From Fulvimarina endophytica (GTDB lineage Bacteria; Pseudomonadota; Alphaproteobacteria; Rhizobiales; Rhizobiaceae): a stretch of 64,000 nucleotides of DNA. Of the stretch, positions 19,675 through 28,680 are shown piece after piece. A model generated the notes under the pieces. It ran no database searches. It saw only the letters and a program-made list of their open reading frames with translations, and was not told where the DNA came from. Within the stretch, counting starts at the first letter, position 1; every line of letters starts with the position of its first letter. The stretch lies in assembly GCF_003403015.1 (NCBI RefSeq), contig NZ_QURL01000007.1:124001-188000 (forward strand). Reading direction: 5' to 3'. A program made the position numbers and the translations under genes.

Positions 19675-19763
19675 CCTCGGTCCGTCCGATCAATCCAGTG
19701 TAGGTGCGGCAGCTCTTCTAGACAGCTTCGATGGAGGTTTTACGTCGCCTCTCGACTGAGGGT

Positions 19764-20429
19764 TCAGACATCGAACGCATCGCTCTCCTCTCCGAGGACC
19801 CGGCGAACGAAGGGCTTGGTGATCCGGCTCTTTTCCGCCAGCGCACGGCGATTGAGAAGGGTGACGGCGTGGCGTGCGGACGAGCCGCTCCGCTCGATCC
19901 GTTCGGCGAGATAGGTCAGCACGCCGGGGTCGACCAAGAGCTGGTGATCGGAGAAATGCTTGGCGAGGATCGCCTCGAATAACCGGTCGTCGGGCGCCTG
20001 GAGATCGGCGCGCGCCGCCGCCTTCAGGCGGGAAACGAGATCGGGCAGACGACCCGCGAGAGCCTGGGGCGCAAGCCGCGAAGTGGCGAGAACCCAGCCC
20101 TGACCGAGCCTTGCCGCGTTGATCGGCGCGAAGAGCTCGGCATCGGCGATGTCGGTCCGGTCGATGTCGTCGATGACGATCCGGAAGTTTCCACCCGGCG
20201 GAACGCCCGTGCCGGCCTCGAAGTGGACGGCATCGGCGATCTGCGCCCAGGCCCGCGACAGATGCGTCTTGCCCGATCCTTCGGGCCCGACCACCAGAAG
20301 CACGTTGTGCCGCCAGTGCGGCCAGGCGTCGATCGCTTCCGTCGCAACCCTGTTCGATGCCGAGACGACGAGATCGTCGCGGTCCGACTGCTCGATGGCC
20401 GGAAGATCGAGGGGAATCTGTGCCGGCAT
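19764..20429 (-). CDS. hdaA: DnaA regulatory inactivator HdaA
   Basis: AAA+ protein related to DnaA that, with the replication sliding clamp, stimulates ATP hydrolysis on DnaA and so limits initiation. 221 aa. The N-terminus carries the clamp-binding motif QIPLDLP (residues 4-10), followed by the Walker A loop GPEGSGKTH (48-56) and Walker B VIDDID. Its start codon overlaps the stop of the permease gene upstream by one base (TGATG), so translation is coupled. There is no DnaA domain IV, as expected for the family. This pairing of permease and hdaA is usual in Hyphomicrobiales, where ppk also tends to follow. Confidence 0.93.
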   Translation of the reverse strand: MPAQIPLDLPAIEQSDRDDLVVSASNRVATEAIDAWPHWRHNVLLVVGPEGSGKTHLSRAWAQIADAVHFEAGTGVPPGGNFRIVIDDIDRTDIADAELFAPINAARLGQGWVLATSRLAPQALAGRLPDLVSRLKAAARADLQAPDDRLFEAILAKHFSDHQLLVDPGVLTYLAERIERSGSSARHAVTLLNRRALAEKSRITKPFVRRVLGEESDAFDV

Positions 20430-21604
20430 CAGGAGGGCCGCCGTTCGGCCGGAGGCTGCGTCGCCGGTGCTCCGCCGCCGGTGCGATCGGAAGGCTCTGC
20501 ATCGATCGCCGGGGTCGCATAATGGTCGAGTGCCGGACCGTGATAGAGCTCGCTGTCGAGATATTTCGTCAGGGCGAAGCGCGCGAGAACGCCCACCGCC
20601 GCGGCCGCCGGCACGGCGATGAGCAGGCCGACGAAGCCGAAAAGCGTGCCGAAGGCGAACAGCGCGAACATCAGCCAGACCGGGTGCAGGCCGACCGACG
20701 CGCCGACGAGCTTTGGTTGGAGAATATTGCCCTCGAAGAACTGGCCGATGAAGAAGACGGCGGCGACCGCGACGACCCAGGGCCAGTCCGGCCAGAACTG
20801 GACGAGCGCGACACCGATGGAGATCACAAGACCGAGCAGCGAGCCGATATAAGGAATGAAGGAGATGAGGCCTGCGAAGAAGCCGATCAGCAGGCCGAAA
20901 TTGAGGCCGACAAGGGTGAGCCCCACGGCGTAGAACGTGCCGAGGATCAGGCAGACGCTGCCCTGCCCCCGCACGAAGCCCGCGACGGACAGATCGATGT
21001 CGCGCGCGATGCGGCGGACCGTCGTCTGGTGCTGGCGCGGCAGCCAGTCGTCGACGCGCCGAACCATCCGGTCCCAGTCGAGGAGCATGTAGAAAGCGAC
21101 CACGGGCGTCACCACGAACAAAGAGACGAAATTGACGAAGGCGAGCGAGGACGACCAGACCTGGGAGACGAGCGAGGTGACGAAGCTGGTCGAATCGGAA
21201 ATCAGCTGGGCGAAATCCTGTTCGAGCGTCGATTCCTCGGAGCTGAAGAGAAAGGCGAGCGGGCCCGAACGGGCGGCGATCGCCAGATCCTGAAGCCGGT
21301 CGAGATATTCCGGCATCCGCTCGGTGAGGCGGACCACCTGGGACGAGATGACCGGCGCGATGATGAGGATCAATGCGACGAAGACGACGACGAAGATGAC
21401 GAGGATCAGCGTCGTCGCCATCAGCCGCGACAGGCCGCGCCGTTCGAACCAGTCCGCCACCGGATCGAGAAGATAGGCGAGGACCATACCGAGGACGAAG
21501 GGCAGGAGGATCGAGGAGAACAACCAGACGAAGGCGATGGTCGCGATCGCCGCCGCAACCCAGAAATAGACCTGTCGCCAGAAAACGGCTTTCCTGTCGG
21601 TCAT
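20429..21604 (-). CDS. AI-2E family (PerM-type) membrane transporter
   Basis: 391-aa polytopic inner-membrane protein with about eight hydrophobic segments and the family's amphipathic middle region (residues about 80-150). Conserved stretches include LLPFVLGMVLAYLLDP near the N-terminus, FYMLLDWDRM, GFFAGLISFIPYIGS and FEGNILQPKLVG. Members have been linked to efflux of autoinducer-2 or to Na+/H+ exchange; the substrate of this one is unknown. The last 40 residues are a Pro/Ala-rich cytoplasmic tail. Its stop overlaps the hdaA start. Confidence 0.88.
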   Translation of the reverse strand: MTDRKAVFWRQVYFWVAAAIATIAFVWLFSSILLPFVLGMVLAYLLDPVADWFERRGLSRLMATTLILVIFVVVFVALILIIAPVISSQVVRLTERMPEYLDRLQDLAIAARSGPLAFLFSSEESTLEQDFAQLISDSTSFVTSLVSQVWSSSLAFVNFVSLFVVTPVVAFYMLLDWDRMVRRVDDWLPRQHQTTVRRIARDIDLSVAGFVRGQGSVCLILGTFYAVGLTLVGLNFGLLIGFFAGLISFIPYIGSLLGLVISIGVALVQFWPDWPWVVAVAAVFFIGQFFEGNILQPKLVGASVGLHPVWLMFALFAFGTLFGFVGLLIAVPAAAAVGVLARFALTKYLDSELYHGPALDHYATPAIDAEPSDRTGGGAPATQPPAERRPS

Positions 21605-21686
21605 GTCGCTCTCGTCTCCGTTGTCCGGTCGCGGTTCTCAGCCGGAAGGCCTGTCGCGAGGGCGCGGCCGTACTTGATCCTTCTAG

Positions 21687-21766
21687 AGCATCGGACCGAA
21701 AAGTGGACCCGGTTTTGCGATCATCCGATATGCCGGCAGGAAATCGAGGTCCCGGACCCGCTTCTT
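21687..21766 (+). repeat. 80-bp intergenic repeat, copy A
   Basis: Starts AGCATCGGACCGAAAAGTGG and aligns without gaps over 80 bases with a second copy at 60024-60103 in the same orientation; identical blocks include AGCATCG, ACCGAAA, GACCCGG, CATCCGAT and CGGCAGGAAA. It resembles the short GAGCATCG/CGATGC palindromic elements scattered in many Hyphomicrobiales genomes. It lies in the 328-base gap between the permease gene and purM, both transcribed away from it. The rest of that gap shows only the purM ribosome-binding site. Confidence 0.7.
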
Positions 21767-21932
21767 CAACCCACTCCAAGGCTCCGGTGCAGGCTCCATC
21801 GAGCGTCCTTCACCGCCCTCCCAATTGGCCCGCTCTCACGGATCGGCCGGACGGACGGCTTTGAGAGCCTTCAAACGACTTGCCCATTTCGTCCGATCCG
21901 TGGCACTCACGGCGCAAACGAGGAAGACGACG

Positions 21933-22994
21933 ATGGCCGACCAGACACCCCTCACCTATCGCGATGCAGGCGTCGACATCGACGCCGGAAACGAACTCGT
22001 GGAGCGGATCAAGCCCCATGTCCGCTCGACCCGTCGCCCGGGTGCGGATGGAGAGATCGGCGGCTTCGGCGGCCTGTTCGACCTGAAGGCCCTGGGCATG
22101 ACGGACCCGCTGCTGGTCGCGGCCAATGACGGTGTCGGCACCAAACTCCGCGTCGCGATCGATGCCGGACGCCACGACACCATCGGCATCGATCTCGTGG
22201 CCATGTGCGTCAACGATCTCGTGGTGCAAGGGGCCGAACCCCTCTTCTTCCTCGATTATTTCGCGACAGGAAAGCTCGATCCCGCCCATGGCGAGGCCAT
22301 CGTCAAGGGAATAGCCGAGGGCTGCAGGCAGGCCGGATGCGCGCTGATCGGCGGAGAAACTGCGGAAATGCCGGGCCTCTATGCGGGCGACGACTACGAT
22401 CTCGCCGGCTTCTGCGTCGGCGCGGTGGAACGCGACCGGCTGCTTCCGGCAAAGGATATCGCGACAGGCGACGTCATCCTCGGGCTGAAATCGTCCGGCG
22501 TCCACTCCAACGGCTATTCGCTGGTTCGCCGGATCGTGGAGCGCTCGGGAGCAGGCTATGGCGACAAGGCGCCCTTCGACGAGACGACGACGCTGGGCGA
22601 GGCGCTTCTCGAGCCGACGCGCATCTATGTGAAACAGCTGCTCGACGTCTTTTCGAAGACGCACGCCATCAAGGCCATGGCGCATATCACCGGCGGCGGC
22701 TTCGTCGAGAACATTCCCCGCGCCCTGCCGGACCAGCTTCGCGCCGATATCGATCTTCAGTCGGTTCCGGTGCCTGCGGTCTTCGGTTGGCTCGCCCGCG
22801 AAGGCAGGCTAGAGGCGGCGGAAATGCTGCGCACCTTCAATTGCGGCATCGGCATGGCTCTCGTCGTCGCCGAGGACGAGGCCGCTTCGGTCGGTGCGAT
22901 TCTCCAGTCGGCCGGCGAGGAGGTGGTTCTCCTAGGGCGCGTCCTTCAGAACAAGGGCGAGCGCGTCACCTTCAACGGCGAACTCTCTCTATGA
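21933..22994 (+). CDS. purM: Phosphoribosylformylglycinamidine cyclo-ligase (AIR synthetase)
   Basis: Fifth step of de novo purine synthesis: ATP-dependent closure of FGAM to 5-aminoimidazole ribotide. 353 aa starting at the ATG preceded by GAGGAAGA. ATP-binding signature [11 protein letters not shown] and the conserved [11 protein letters not shown] are present, as is HSNGYSLVR. An upstream extension of the frame to 21825 has no ribosome-binding site and non-protein-like composition. The stop overlaps the purN start (ATGA at 22991), the usual alphaproteobacterial purMN operon. Confidence 0.97.
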   Translation: MADQTPLTYRDAGVDIDAGNELVERIKPHVRSTRRPGADGEIGGFGGLFDLKALGMTDPLLVAANDGVGTKLRVAIDAGRHDTIGIDLVAMCVNDLVVQGAEPLFFLDYFATGKLDPAHGEAIVKGIAEGCRQAGCALIGGETAEMPGLYAGDDYDLAGFCVGAVERDRLLPAKDIATGDVILGLKSSGVHSNGYSLVRRIVERSGAGYGDKAPFDETTTLGEALLEPTRIYVKQLLDVFSKTHAIKAMAHITGGGFVENIPRALPDQLRADIDLQSVPVPAVFGWLAREGRLEAAEMLRTFNCGIGMALVVAEDEAASVGAILQSAGEEVVLLGRVLQNKGERVTFNGELSL

Positions 22995-23695
22995 GCAGTG
23001 CGGAGACGAGACGCCGGGTCGCGATCCTGATTTCGGGCCGCGGCTCGAACATGAGCGCCCTCGTCGCAGCCTGCATGAATCCGAGCTTCCCCGGGCGGAT
23101 CGTCGGCGTCATCTCGAACCGGCCCGACGCGAAGGGGATCGAGACCGCCGCGCGCTACGACATCCCGACCCGGATCGTCGACCACCGCGACTTCGCCAGC
23201 CGCGAGGAGCATGACGAAGCGGTCAAGGCCGAGCTCGAAGGGCTCGGCGCGGAGATCGTCTGCCTCGCCGGCTATATGCGCCTTCTCACCCCGGATTTCG
23301 TGCGGCACTTCTCGGGCCGGATGATCAACATCCATCCCTCGCTCCTGCCGCTGTTTCCGGGCCTCGACACCCATAAGCGCGCCCTCAATGCGGGCATGCG
23401 CGTGCATGGCTGCACGGTGCATTTCGTGACCGAAGGGATGGACGAAGGCCCGATCATCGCCCAGGCGGCGATCGGCGTTCAGCCGGATGACACAGCCGAG
23501 ACACTCGCCGAGCGCCTGCTGCGGGCCGAACACCGCCTCTATCCGCATGCGTTGGAAATGCTCCTGCGCGGACGCGCTCGGCTGACGAACGGTCGCGTCG
23601 CGATCTCGATGCCGGCTGCGACGCCGGACGACGATCCAACCCGGCTTTCGGACGGACCGGCGATCCTTGTTTCTCCGGAAGCACGGCGCGCATGA
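22991..23695 (+). CDS. purN: Phosphoribosylglycinamide formyltransferase
   Basis: Transfers the formyl group of 10-formyltetrahydrofolate to GAR, third step of purine synthesis. 234 aa. The N-terminal phosphate loop [13 protein letters not shown], the catalytic Asn and His in [17 protein letters not shown], and the catalytic Asp in [12 protein letters not shown] are visible. Longer than the E. coli enzyme by about 20 residues at the C-terminus (a variable tail rich in Pro and Asp). Overlaps purM by four bases, so translationally coupled. Confidence 0.96.
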   Translation: MSSAETRRRVAILISGRGSNMSALVAACMNPSFPGRIVGVISNRPDAKGIETAARYDIPTRIVDHRDFASREEHDEAVKAELEGLGAEIVCLAGYMRLLTPDFVRHFSGRMINIHPSLLPLFPGLDTHKRALNAGMRVHGCTVHFVTEGMDEGPIIAQAAIGVQPDDTAETLAERLLRAEHRLYPHALEMLLRGRARLTNGRVAISMPAATPDDDPTRLSDGPAILVSPEARRA

Positions 23696-23780
23696 CGGGC
23701 GATCCGGATCCTATCCGGCGCGGCCATGGAGCGATCGTCTCCCGCGTCCCGAACAGGGTGATCGTCAAAGCCGACACCCC

Positions 23781-24104
23781 TTGACCGCCTTTGCCTATCT
23801 CGGCGCGGCCATCGCCGAAATCGCCGGCTGCTTCGGCTTCTGGGCCTGGCTGCGGCTCGGCAAATCGGTGTTCTGGCTCGTTCCGTCGATCGCCTCGCTC
23901 TGCCTCTTCGCCGTGCTCCTCACCTATGTGGAGGCAGAGCGTGCCGGCCGTGTCTATGCGGCCTATGGGGGCGTCTACATCCTTGCTTCGATCGGCTGGC
24001 TCTGGCTTGTCGAAGGCACGCGGCCGGATCGCTGGGACCTTGCGGGAACCGCGATCTGCCTCACGGGGGCCGCCGTCATTCTCTTCGCGCCGCGAACCGG
24101 CTGA
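23781..24104 (+). CDS. YnfA family (UPF0060) small membrane protein
   Basis: 107-aa protein with four predicted membrane helices spanning almost its whole length ([63 protein letters not shown]). The family is related to small multidrug resistance transporters; function is not settled. I choose the TTG at 23781 because it gives the standard family length and the N-terminus [16 protein letters not shown]; no in-frame ATG exists until 23667, which would overlap purN and add an atypical Arg-rich leader. Converges on the molybdoenzyme gene with 18 bases between. Confidence 0.85.
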   Translation: MTAFAYLGAAIAEIAGCFGFWAWLRLGKSVFWLVPSIASLCLFAVLLTYVEAERAGRVYAAYGGVYILASIGWLWLVEGTRPDRWDLAGTAICLTGAAVILFAPRTG

Positions 24105-24122
24105 GCGCAAGGGCCGGTGCCG

Positions 24123-26228
24123 TCAACTCCGCAGCCAGACCGCCGTGTCGTGAAACGCTGCGCCGCCATAGGGCGCGACCGCATCGGCCCCGGTCAGGAC
24201 GTTGATGCCCTCCCCGTCGAGGAAGTCGGAATTGGCCCAGAGCCCCTCATGGACGAGGACGCCGGGCTTGACCTTGTCCGTCACCGTCACGGGCAGGCGC
24301 ACCTCTCCGCGCCCGTTGCCAATCCGCACGATCGCGCCCTCCGACAGACCCTCGCGGGCGGCATCTTCCGGATGAAGCATCAACACCGGCGCGCCCTCGC
24401 GCGAGCGTGAGCCCTTCGTCTCGGCGAAGGAGGAATTGAGGAACTGCCGGGCAGGCGATGTGGCGAGCTTGTAGGGATGGGCCGCGTCCACAGGCTCGGT
24501 CAGTTCCACATGGTCCGGGAAGGCCGGCAACGCTTCGTGACGGCCGAGAGCGCCGATGCTCTCGGGCGGCCGGTTCGGCGCCGGCGTCCCCGTCCAGTCG
24601 GGCCGGAAGCGGAACTTTCCGTCGGCAAAGCCGAAACCGTTGAGGAAGTGCGCGTCCTTAAAGGCGACCGCCTTGTCGATCCAGCGCTCGGCCTCGAGAT
24701 CCGCCGTGTCCCGCTCGAGCCCCGAGCGGGCAAGGAGATCGTCGATCAGATCCCGCTCCCTGCGTCCGAAGCCCGGCCGGTTCGCGACGCCGAGGCGCTT
24801 CGCCAGTTCCTCCACCACGAAGTGGTTCGTGCGAACCGTCAGGGGCGGCTCCACCAGCTTCGGCCCGAGGAGGATGTGGCTCTGGCCGCCGCCGCGATAG
24901 ATATCGTCATGCTCGACGAACATCGTCGCCGGCAGAACGATATCGGCGAGCGCGGCGGTATCGGTCATGAACTGCTCGTGCACCGCGACGAAGAGATCCT
25001 CGCGCTTGAGGCCCCGCACGACGCGTCTCTGGTCGGGGCAGACATTGGCGGGATTGGTATTCTGGACGAGCATCGCCGTGACCGGGGGGCCACCCGCGAG
25101 CGCGTTCCGATCGCCTTCCAGGATCGCACCGAGCCGGCTCTGGTCGAGATGGCGCACGGAAGGGTCGCGCAGCGCCTCGCCGGTGGAGGTGCTGGCATCG
25201 ATCCCGAAGATGCCGCTATTTGAATGGAAGGCGCCGCCGCCCTCGTATTGCCAGTGGCCGTAGACCGCCGGAACGCTGAGGGCCGCATGCATCGCGGCCG
25301 TGCCGTTACGCTGGCGGGTGAAGCCGTAGCCGAGCCGGAAGAAAGTCTTCTTCGTTCGCCCGATGAGCGCGGCGAAGGCCTCGATCTCCTCGGCGGCAAG
25401 CCCGGTGATGCCGGCCGCCCATTCGGGGCCACGGGTCGCCAGATGGGCCTCGAGACCGGCCGGGTCGTCGGTGAAGCGCTCCAGATAGGCGCGGTCCGCC
25501 GTCCCGTCCCTGAAGGCAATATGCATCAGCGCGCAGGCGAGCGCCGCATCGGTTCCCGGCCGCAACTTCAGCGCAAGGTCGGCCTGAGCCATCGTGGCGT
25601 TGTCGTAGATGTCGACGACCACGATCTTCGCCCCGCGCGTCTTCCGCGCCTTGGCCGCATGGGTCATGACGTTGACCTGCGTCGCGACCGCATTGGTGCC
25701 CCAGAGGACGACGCAGTCCGATACCGAGATCTCGCGCGGATCGGCGCCGCGCAGGGCTCCCGCCCCCATCATCCAGCCGGTCCAGGCCATATTGGTGCAG
25801 ATCGTGGAGAACTGGTTGGAATAGCGCTTGGCATGGGTCAGCCGCTTGATGCCGTCGCGCTGGATGAGCCCCATCGTGCCGGCATAGAAATAGGGCCAGA
25901 CCGTTTCGGACCCATAGCGCTGTTCGGCGGCTAGAAACCGCTCGGCGACGACATCGAGGGCGTCGGTCCAGTCGATCTCGCGCCACTCGCCCGCCCCCTT
26001 TTCCCCGATGCGCTGGAGCGGCCTCGTCAGGCGATCGGGATGGTAGAGCCGCTCGGCATAACGCGCGACCTTCGCGCAGATGACGCCGGCGGTGTAATCA
26101 TTGTCCGCAGCACCGCGCACGCGGCCGATCCGGCCATCGGCGCCGATCTCGACATCGAGGGCGCAGGTCGAGGGACAATCGTGCGGGCAGGCGGAATGCC
26201 CGATGGCGGAGGCGAGCGGCTTGTTCAT
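24123..26228 (-). CDS. Molybdopterin-dependent oxidoreductase with N-terminal 4Fe-4S motif
   Basis: 701-aa member of the DMSO reductase/formate dehydrogenase superfamily (bis-MGD cofactor). The N-terminus binds a [4Fe-4S] cluster through C14, C18, C22 (CPHDCPSTC) and C51 (GVICAKV). Molybdopterin domains follow, with TICTNMAWTGW and WGTNAVATQVN in the cofactor-binding region, and the C-terminal dinucleotide-binding domain near PARQFLNSSFAETKGS. No twin-arginine signal is visible, so it is probably cytoplasmic. No electron-transfer or membrane subunit and no cofactor gene is adjacent. Substrate unknown; such orphan enzymes are often annotated only by family. Confidence 0.9.
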   Translation of the reverse strand: MNKPLASAIGHSACPHDCPSTCALDVEIGADGRIGRVRGAADNDYTAGVICAKVARYAERLYHPDRLTRPLQRIGEKGAGEWREIDWTDALDVVAERFLAAEQRYGSETVWPYFYAGTMGLIQRDGIKRLTHAKRYSNQFSTICTNMAWTGWMMGAGALRGADPREISVSDCVVLWGTNAVATQVNVMTHAAKARKTRGAKIVVVDIYDNATMAQADLALKLRPGTDAALACALMHIAFRDGTADRAYLERFTDDPAGLEAHLATRGPEWAAGITGLAAEEIEAFAALIGRTKKTFFRLGYGFTRQRNGTAAMHAALSVPAVYGHWQYEGGGAFHSNSGIFGIDASTSTGEALRDPSVRHLDQSRLGAILEGDRNALAGGPPVTAMLVQNTNPANVCPDQRRVVRGLKREDLFVAVHEQFMTDTAALADIVLPATMFVEHDDIYRGGGQSHILLGPKLVEPPLTVRTNHFVVEELAKRLGVANRPGFGRRERDLIDDLLARSGLERDTADLEAERWIDKAVAFKDAHFLNGFGFADGKFRFRPDWTGTPAPNRPPESIGALGRHEALPAFPDHVELTEPVDAAHPYKLATSPARQFLNSSFAETKGSRSREGAPVLMLHPEDAAREGLSEGAIVRIGNGRGEVRLPVTVTDKVKPGVLVHEGLWANSDFLDGEGINVLTGADAVAPYGGAAFHDTAVWLRS

Positions 26229-26305
26229 GGCGCCGAGTCTACGCCTGGAGGACGCATATTCCCATACGCATTCGTCCGCTCGCTTACGTCCGCGACGGGT
26301 TATGG

Positions 26306-28474
26306 TCAGAAGATGCCGAGAGAGCCGTCGCCGCCACCGCCGCCGAGGATGATCGCGGCGGCATCGAAGCCGCCTGCGCCACCGCCGTTCTGGGAATCCC
26401 ACAGGGCGACGAACCGGTTGATGAACCGCGACAAGGCCTCGGGATCCTTGAAGCTCTCGAAATCGACCCGCTTCTCGATCATCCGCGCCTGGGCCTCGAG
26501 ATCGGCCTGCCCGGATTCGGCAGGCAGACCCACCGCCGTCTGGATCACCTTCAGGAGCGCGGGCTCGGCGAGCACGTCGAAGGCGGTCTTGATGTTTTCG
26601 GCGCTGCGCTTGAAGTAGAGGGCGAGACGCGCGCCCTCGCTTTCGGCTCCCGCCTGCTCCTCGTATTTCTGGCGCAGGAAGAAGTCCTCCACCATGATGC
26701 GATCCGCCTTCGACTGCACGCCGCCGTCGGCCCGGTCGATCCCGCCGAAGCTGTTGAACTGGAAGGCGTTGCGCAACTCGCGCAGACGCTTGTCGTCCAT
26801 CCGGTTGATCAGGCTGTTCGGATCGTCCAGATCGCTGGTCAGCACTTCGGAGAGCTTGCTCGGCGTGAGTTTCAGGTCCTTCAGGTCGAAGGCGGCCGTC
26901 ACGTAGTCGACGATGACCTTGCTCGAGACGAAGTCCTTGACCGAGATCACGTCGGCGATTGCTTCGCGATAAGCATTGGTCGTCTTCTCGATGACCTGCT
27001 TCTGCAGCGCGCTCGGCTCCTCGGCGACACTCTTGGCATATCGATCGATCGTATCGCTGAACGCCTTGTCGTTCTGCGCGGTCCGCTTGTCCGCGATCTT
27101 CCCGCTTTCGTCGAAGTTGAAGGCGGCGGCAAGGGCGACGAAGCGCGGATCTCCGCTCTTGACCGCGTAGGATTTCGGATCGCCCGGATCGCTGCGCAGG
27201 ACGTTCATGATCTCGGTTCTGGACGCCGTCGCGGGATCGATCCCGTAGGCCTTCAGCGCGTAATCGTAGACGTTCTTGTTGCGCATGAACTGCGAGACCG
27301 TCTCGATGTTCACGACGCCGATCTTGTAGAGCGAGGTCGCCACGCGGTCGGAGGAGGCGGACCGGCTGGCATTGAGCTTCAGATACTCGTCGAACATCGA
27401 CGTCTCGTTCGCCGGATCGATCGCGCTCGCCATCCCGGCGGCGAGAGAGCCGTCGGACCGGAAGTCGAAGAGCGCGCGCAATTCCCTGTACTGGCTCTTG
27501 ATCAGGCGATCGGTTTCGGTCGTGTCCGCCATCTGGTTCAGGGCACTGTCCGGATCGTCCGGATCGCTTCGCAGGATATTGCCGACGAACTCGGAAGACT
27601 GGATTCCGGCGTCGAGGCCCACCGATCTCAGCGCGACATCGAGAAGGCGGGGGTCCTGGACGAACTGGTCCACCGAACGCACGGAAGGCATCTTCATCCG
27701 CCAGTATTCGATATCGTTCATGGCCGAGGCGGGGCTCGAGAGAAGGTTCTTCTCGTCGTAATAGCGCCGCATCGTCTCGTTCATCTCGAGCTTCGACTGC
27801 ACGCCGCCGGGCGCAGCGGTCCCGTCCGGCTGGAAGTTGAACATCGCCTTCAGTTCGACGAACCGGTTGTCGCCCCTGGCGGCGGCCTCGTCGGCCACGT
27901 TCGAGGTGAAGACGTCCCGGATGAAGGATTTCGACGCATAGGCTGGGTCGATGCCAACGGCTGCCATCGCCACGTCGAAGACGGCGCTCGACTGGAGGAA
28001 CTCGTCGACCGACTTCACGCTGGCGATGCCGGTGGCATAGGCGTCGAGCTTCTGCCGGGCGCTGTTGGAGGCGACCACGCGATATTCGGAATAGGCCTCG
28101 GTGATCCGATCGATCTGGGAGGCCGACTGGGCGGCGGGCTCGGTGGTCTTTCCGGTGAAGTTGAAGGCCTTGTAAAGCTCGCGGTAGCGATCGTCGCCGA
28201 TCTTGTTCACGAGGCTCAAGGGCTGATCGATGTCGCTTTCGAGCACCTTTCGGATGAGCCCGCGCGACTCGACCTGTTCCGCCAGACCGAAGGCCGTCAT
28301 GGCGTAGGAATAGAGCCGATAGTCCGACATGAACTCGTCGACGGACTTCACCTTCGAGATGTTCTCTCGATAGTATTCCATGTCCCGCTTGTTCATCGGA
28401 TCGGACTTGATCTGGTCCATGATCCGGCTGGTGTCGCGGGTATAGAACTGGAACGTCTGAAGGGTCGACAGCAT
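26306..28474 (-). CDS. DUF1217-type protein with five tandem modules
   Basis: 722-aa, largely helical, soluble protein without signal peptide. Five modules of 111-123 residues repeat the same pattern: VKSVDEF, then a hydrophobic helix, a GL/GID turn, an FIRKVLESD-like stretch and a closing AFNF. They occupy about residues 42-107, 153-214, 266-338, 389-454 and 510-573. A C-terminal helical region (about 590-692) and a Gly-rich tail follow. DUF1217 proteins of rhizobia are usually encoded in flagellar clusters and thought to be flagellum-associated, but no flagellar gene is here. Start chosen at the ATG before LSTLQTFQFY; upstream codons look non-coding. Function is not known. Confidence 0.85.
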   Translation of the reverse strand: MLSTLQTFQFYTRDTSRIMDQIKSDPMNKRDMEYYRENISKVKSVDEFMSDYRLYSYAMTAFGLAEQVESRGLIRKVLESDIDQPLSLVNKIGDDRYRELYKAFNFTGKTTEPAAQSASQIDRITEAYSEYRVVASNSARQKLDAYATGIASVKSVDEFLQSSAVFDVAMAAVGIDPAYASKSFIRDVFTSNVADEAAARGDNRFVELKAMFNFQPDGTAAPGGVQSKLEMNETMRRYYDEKNLLSSPASAMNDIEYWRMKMPSVRSVDQFVQDPRLLDVALRSVGLDAGIQSSEFVGNILRSDPDDPDSALNQMADTTETDRLIKSQYRELRALFDFRSDGSLAAGMASAIDPANETSMFDEYLKLNASRSASSDRVATSLYKIGVVNIETVSQFMRNKNVYDYALKAYGIDPATASRTEIMNVLRSDPGDPKSYAVKSGDPRFVALAAAFNFDESGKIADKRTAQNDKAFSDTIDRYAKSVAEEPSALQKQVIEKTTNAYREAIADVISVKDFVSSKVIVDYVTAAFDLKDLKLTPSKLSEVLTSDLDDPNSLINRMDDKRLRELRNAFQFNSFGGIDRADGGVQSKADRIMVEDFFLRQKYEEQAGAESEGARLALYFKRSAENIKTAFDVLAEPALLKVIQTAVGLPAESGQADLEAQARMIEKRVDFESFKDPEALSRFINRFVALWDSQNGGGAGGFDAAAIILGGGGGDGSLGIF

Positions 28475-28585
28475 GGCTTCGTTCCGAACGGCTCTTTCCG
28501 GACCGAAGGCGGCCGGACTCCCGAACACCTTAGACTGGAAATCCGAACCCAACCTTGACGCGCCGCGCAAAAAGCAAGGAATCGA

Positions 28586-28619
28586 AAAGGGCACGCCGAA
28601 GATATCCGGCATGCCCTTT
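28586..28619 (-). terminator. Terminator after the Old Yellow Enzyme gene
   Basis: Inverted repeat 28586-28598 with 28607-28619 (12 of 13 positions pair), with CCCTTTTCGATTCC following on the minus strand. It lies about 60 bases past the stop of the alkene reductase gene and before the DUF1217 gene, separating the two. Confidence 0.7.
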
Positions 28620-28680
28620 CTCTGAAGGTTCAAGGCAGGACTGTCGCGCCCCACCCGACCTTACGGAACGAAGGATCGGA

